NCBI GenBank assembly: GCA_013400115.1
Contig: VXBP01000402.1
Coordinates: 186,001 to 250,000 of the forward strand
DNA from: Rhinopomastus cyanomelas
Taxonomy: Eukaryota; Chordata; Aves; Bucerotiformes; Rhinopomastidae
DNA: 64,000 nt
Direction: 5' to 3'
How positions within the stretch are numbered: the first letter of the stretch is position 1; each line of letters begins with the position of its first letter. Position numbers and translations under genes: made by a program. The notes under the pieces are model-generated. The model was not told the DNA's origin, did not search any database, and saw nothing but the letters and a program-made list of their open reading frames with translations. Below, piece after piece: positions 62,278 to 64,000 of the stretch.

Positions 62278-62458
62278 TCACAGAATCACCCTGGTTGGAA
62301 AAGACTCCTGGGATCATTAAGTGCAACCATCTACCCTACCTTACAAGTTTTCCCCTAAACCATATCCCTCAACACCTCATCCAAACCACCTTTAACCGCA
62401 TCCAGGGATGGCAACTCAACCAGCTCCCTGGGAAGCCTATTCCAGTTCCTGACCAACT
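62278..62458 (-). mobile_element. CR1 LINE 3' fragment of the third subfamily
   Basis: 'tcacagaatcaccctggttg', 'aaaagactcctgggatcatt', 'cccctaaaccatatccctc', 'catccagggatggcaactc' and 'ccattcc'-type block 'aagcctattccagttcctg'. It is closely related to the copy at 28.84 kb. It ends near 'accaactctc'. Confidence 0.93.
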
Positions 62459-64000
62459 CTCATTCGTATTGAGAGTTCATTTCATTATGAATGTACAGGC
62501 TACCAGCTCAGACCGATCGGTGCTATCTGGCTGCATTCCCCGTCTGCTGAGCAGTTGCGCAGAAAGATAAACATGAGAAACTTCTGGTATTTTGTCCAAC
62601 GGAGCACACATAAATTCCCGAGGTCTTTTTCAGAAATGCTGGCCTTTTAAAAACTAGGGATGATGATTTGATTTCGTGATGGAAGTCAAAATTGAAAACT
62701 TTAAAACTTGTCACTGATGAGGAAAAATGAAGTTGTTCTGAACCGTCAGCATTTCAGAGCTGAAGCAGATCTCCCTGAGCAGCACTGACCTCAGTGTTCT
62801 CCTCTCTTAGACTCGTACTACCCATTATGGGTCTCAATTACAGTTTTGTAGCTGCACAGGCTTGATTATTTATTCTGTTTTTTCATCCAGTATAGGCTCT
62901 TGCAAAGTGCATTTATAGCACTGTTAATAAAAACATCATGTGTTTCTACTTGATTTACTTGAAAATATAGATAAGAAGTCAGTTTGAGATGCTGCAACAG
63001 CAGGGAGAAATGGCAAAGTCCAAGATTCACCAGGTACCAAACATCACCCTCAAAATAATACAAACATCGATTTTGTCATAATCACTTTAAAAAAAAGGTA
63101 ACATCTCAAACCCAAAATCTATTATTCAAATACGAAATGAATCTTAAGTTAAAATGTTCAGACTTGGCGTTTCAGCAATAAGGTGCCACTGGGGATCAGA
63201 GTGGCACATCGTGGTGCATACTGGCATCCATTTATTAGGGGAACCTTTCCAAAAAGCATAAAGATGCAGAAATTCCTCTGTAAAATTCCAGTAACTGGAA
63301 CTCAGAGGAGAATTTAATCTCACTGTCCTAATTTTTGCAAAATTTAAAGCAAATTCCACGGCATGGGATTAGCGCATTAGTCCCATGGATGGTAACCGTG
63401 GTGCCTATCTCTGTTGAAGTGCTCCTTTAATTACTGCTCTGCATGAGTGTGGGATGGCAGCTAGTTCCCCCTGGAAAGCAGGGAACTGCAGGGATTACCA
63501 GTTTCCCTGCAAGCTCTGAAAGGTACTGCCTTTGCAATGAGTGCCACACCTGGAACATCTGCCTAGGCACAGAACAGCCATCGCTCCGTGTTGGCAAGCC
63601 AACCTGAGGTGACCACATTTCAGACAAGGGGTCTTCATTTCTTTCATTTCATTCGAGGGGTCTCTGTTTTGGAGCTCCAGCATTAGTACATCTCCCCATC
63701 CTGCTTCTGTCCCCGTGCTCTATGGGAGAAGCTAACTAGTAGCGGTTGCAGTGCCGCGCGGTGATAACCTCGAGTGTAAAATTGCCACGATAACGTTTAG
63801 TCATGGTAGGTCTACAAGAGACAAAAATATGCTTCTGTGTCGGGGAGAGCGTGAGCTGGGGAAGGCAGAACTGTCAAGATAAAATCTCTAAGGAATGAGG
63901 TGTTTAAAAGCAAGGGTGGGATATCCATCTTTCACTAAGATACATTAGGAAGCCATTAAGGAAGAGGTATAGAAGTTTATAGCAGAATTTGCTGGAGACA
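62459..64000. other. Unique DNA to the window end
   Basis: About 1.5 kb without a gene. The last 300 bp contain a CpG-rich patch, listed separately. Minus-strand frames (62523-62714, 63144-63359, 63427-63683) have no recognisable product. Confidence 0.55.
63710..63860. promoter_or_regulatory. CpG-rich patch, candidate regulatory element
   Basis: About ten CpGs in 150 bp, including 'gtgccgcgcggtgataacc', 'cctcgagtg' and 'ccacgataacgttt', in otherwise CpG-poor DNA and outside any recognised repeat. The element may continue past the window end. Confidence 0.28.

Noticed and set aside
1..64000. Search for CRISPR arrays, tRNA or rRNA genes, phage or bacterial operons
   Set aside because: No regularly spaced repeats, cloverleaf-like genes, rRNA cores or tightly packed co-directional genes. 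The CR1 content indicates vertebrate nuclear DNA.

Overview
The window looks like a 64 kb piece of a bird nuclear genome with no recognisable gene. The main reason is about twenty short fragments of CR1 (chicken repeat 1) LINEs. They are recognisable by the 3' tail of near-octamer repeats (ATTCTATG or TTCTGTGA type), the adjoining 'ggtcccttccaa' block, and the C-terminal coding tail of CR1 ORF2. Density, heavy 5' truncation and subfamily mix fit an avian genome; the species cannot be named from this window.

No protein-coding gene, rRNA or tRNA gene, CRISPR array, bacterial operon or complete retrovirus was recognised. All long open frames (up to 175 codons) overlap other open frames, lack a recognisable domain, and either sit in GC-richer non-repetitive DNA or are translations of CR1 copies. 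The sequence is best read as intergenic or deep intronic DNA: old unique sequence of about 40% GC, CR1 fragments, a few small tandem repeats, and some stretches whose CpG content or AT-rich homeodomain-like motifs suggest conserved regulatory DNA. Conservation itself cannot be tested here.

Layout. 1-5.5 kb: unique DNA with two CR1 tails. 5.5-11 kb: a 325-bp CR1, a tRNA-SINE-like remnant at 8.53 kb, then unique DNA. 11.0 kb: two CR1-type tails in inverted order forming a hairpin. 11-16.4 kb: unique DNA with two AT-rich enhancer-like stretches. 16.4-21.3 kb: the densest CR1 cluster, with copies in both orientations. 24-31 kb: three CR1 copies of different families plus a 26-bp tandem repeat, a CpG-dense block at 25.2 kb, a perfect 15-bp hairpin at 26.81 kb and an enhancer-like stretch at 28.5 kb. 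31-39.7 kb: the longest stretch without a recognised repeat. 39.7-44.3 kb: CR1, a GC-box/CCAAT cluster, an AT-rich tandem repeat and another CR1. 47-48 kb: a CpG-retaining block. 49.8-52.8 kb: three CR1 copies, one with a possible target-site duplication and one with an internal deletion. 55.4-64 kb: three CR1 copies, a CpG-rich block at 56.1-56.5 kb, one weak candidate exon at 57.9 kb and a CpG-rich patch at 63.7 kb.

No genes act together here. The observations most worth a second look are the exact 15-bp inverted repeat, the inverted CR1 tails, the CpG-dense non-repeat blocks, and CR1 copies with unusual structure (internal deletions, candidate target-site duplication).
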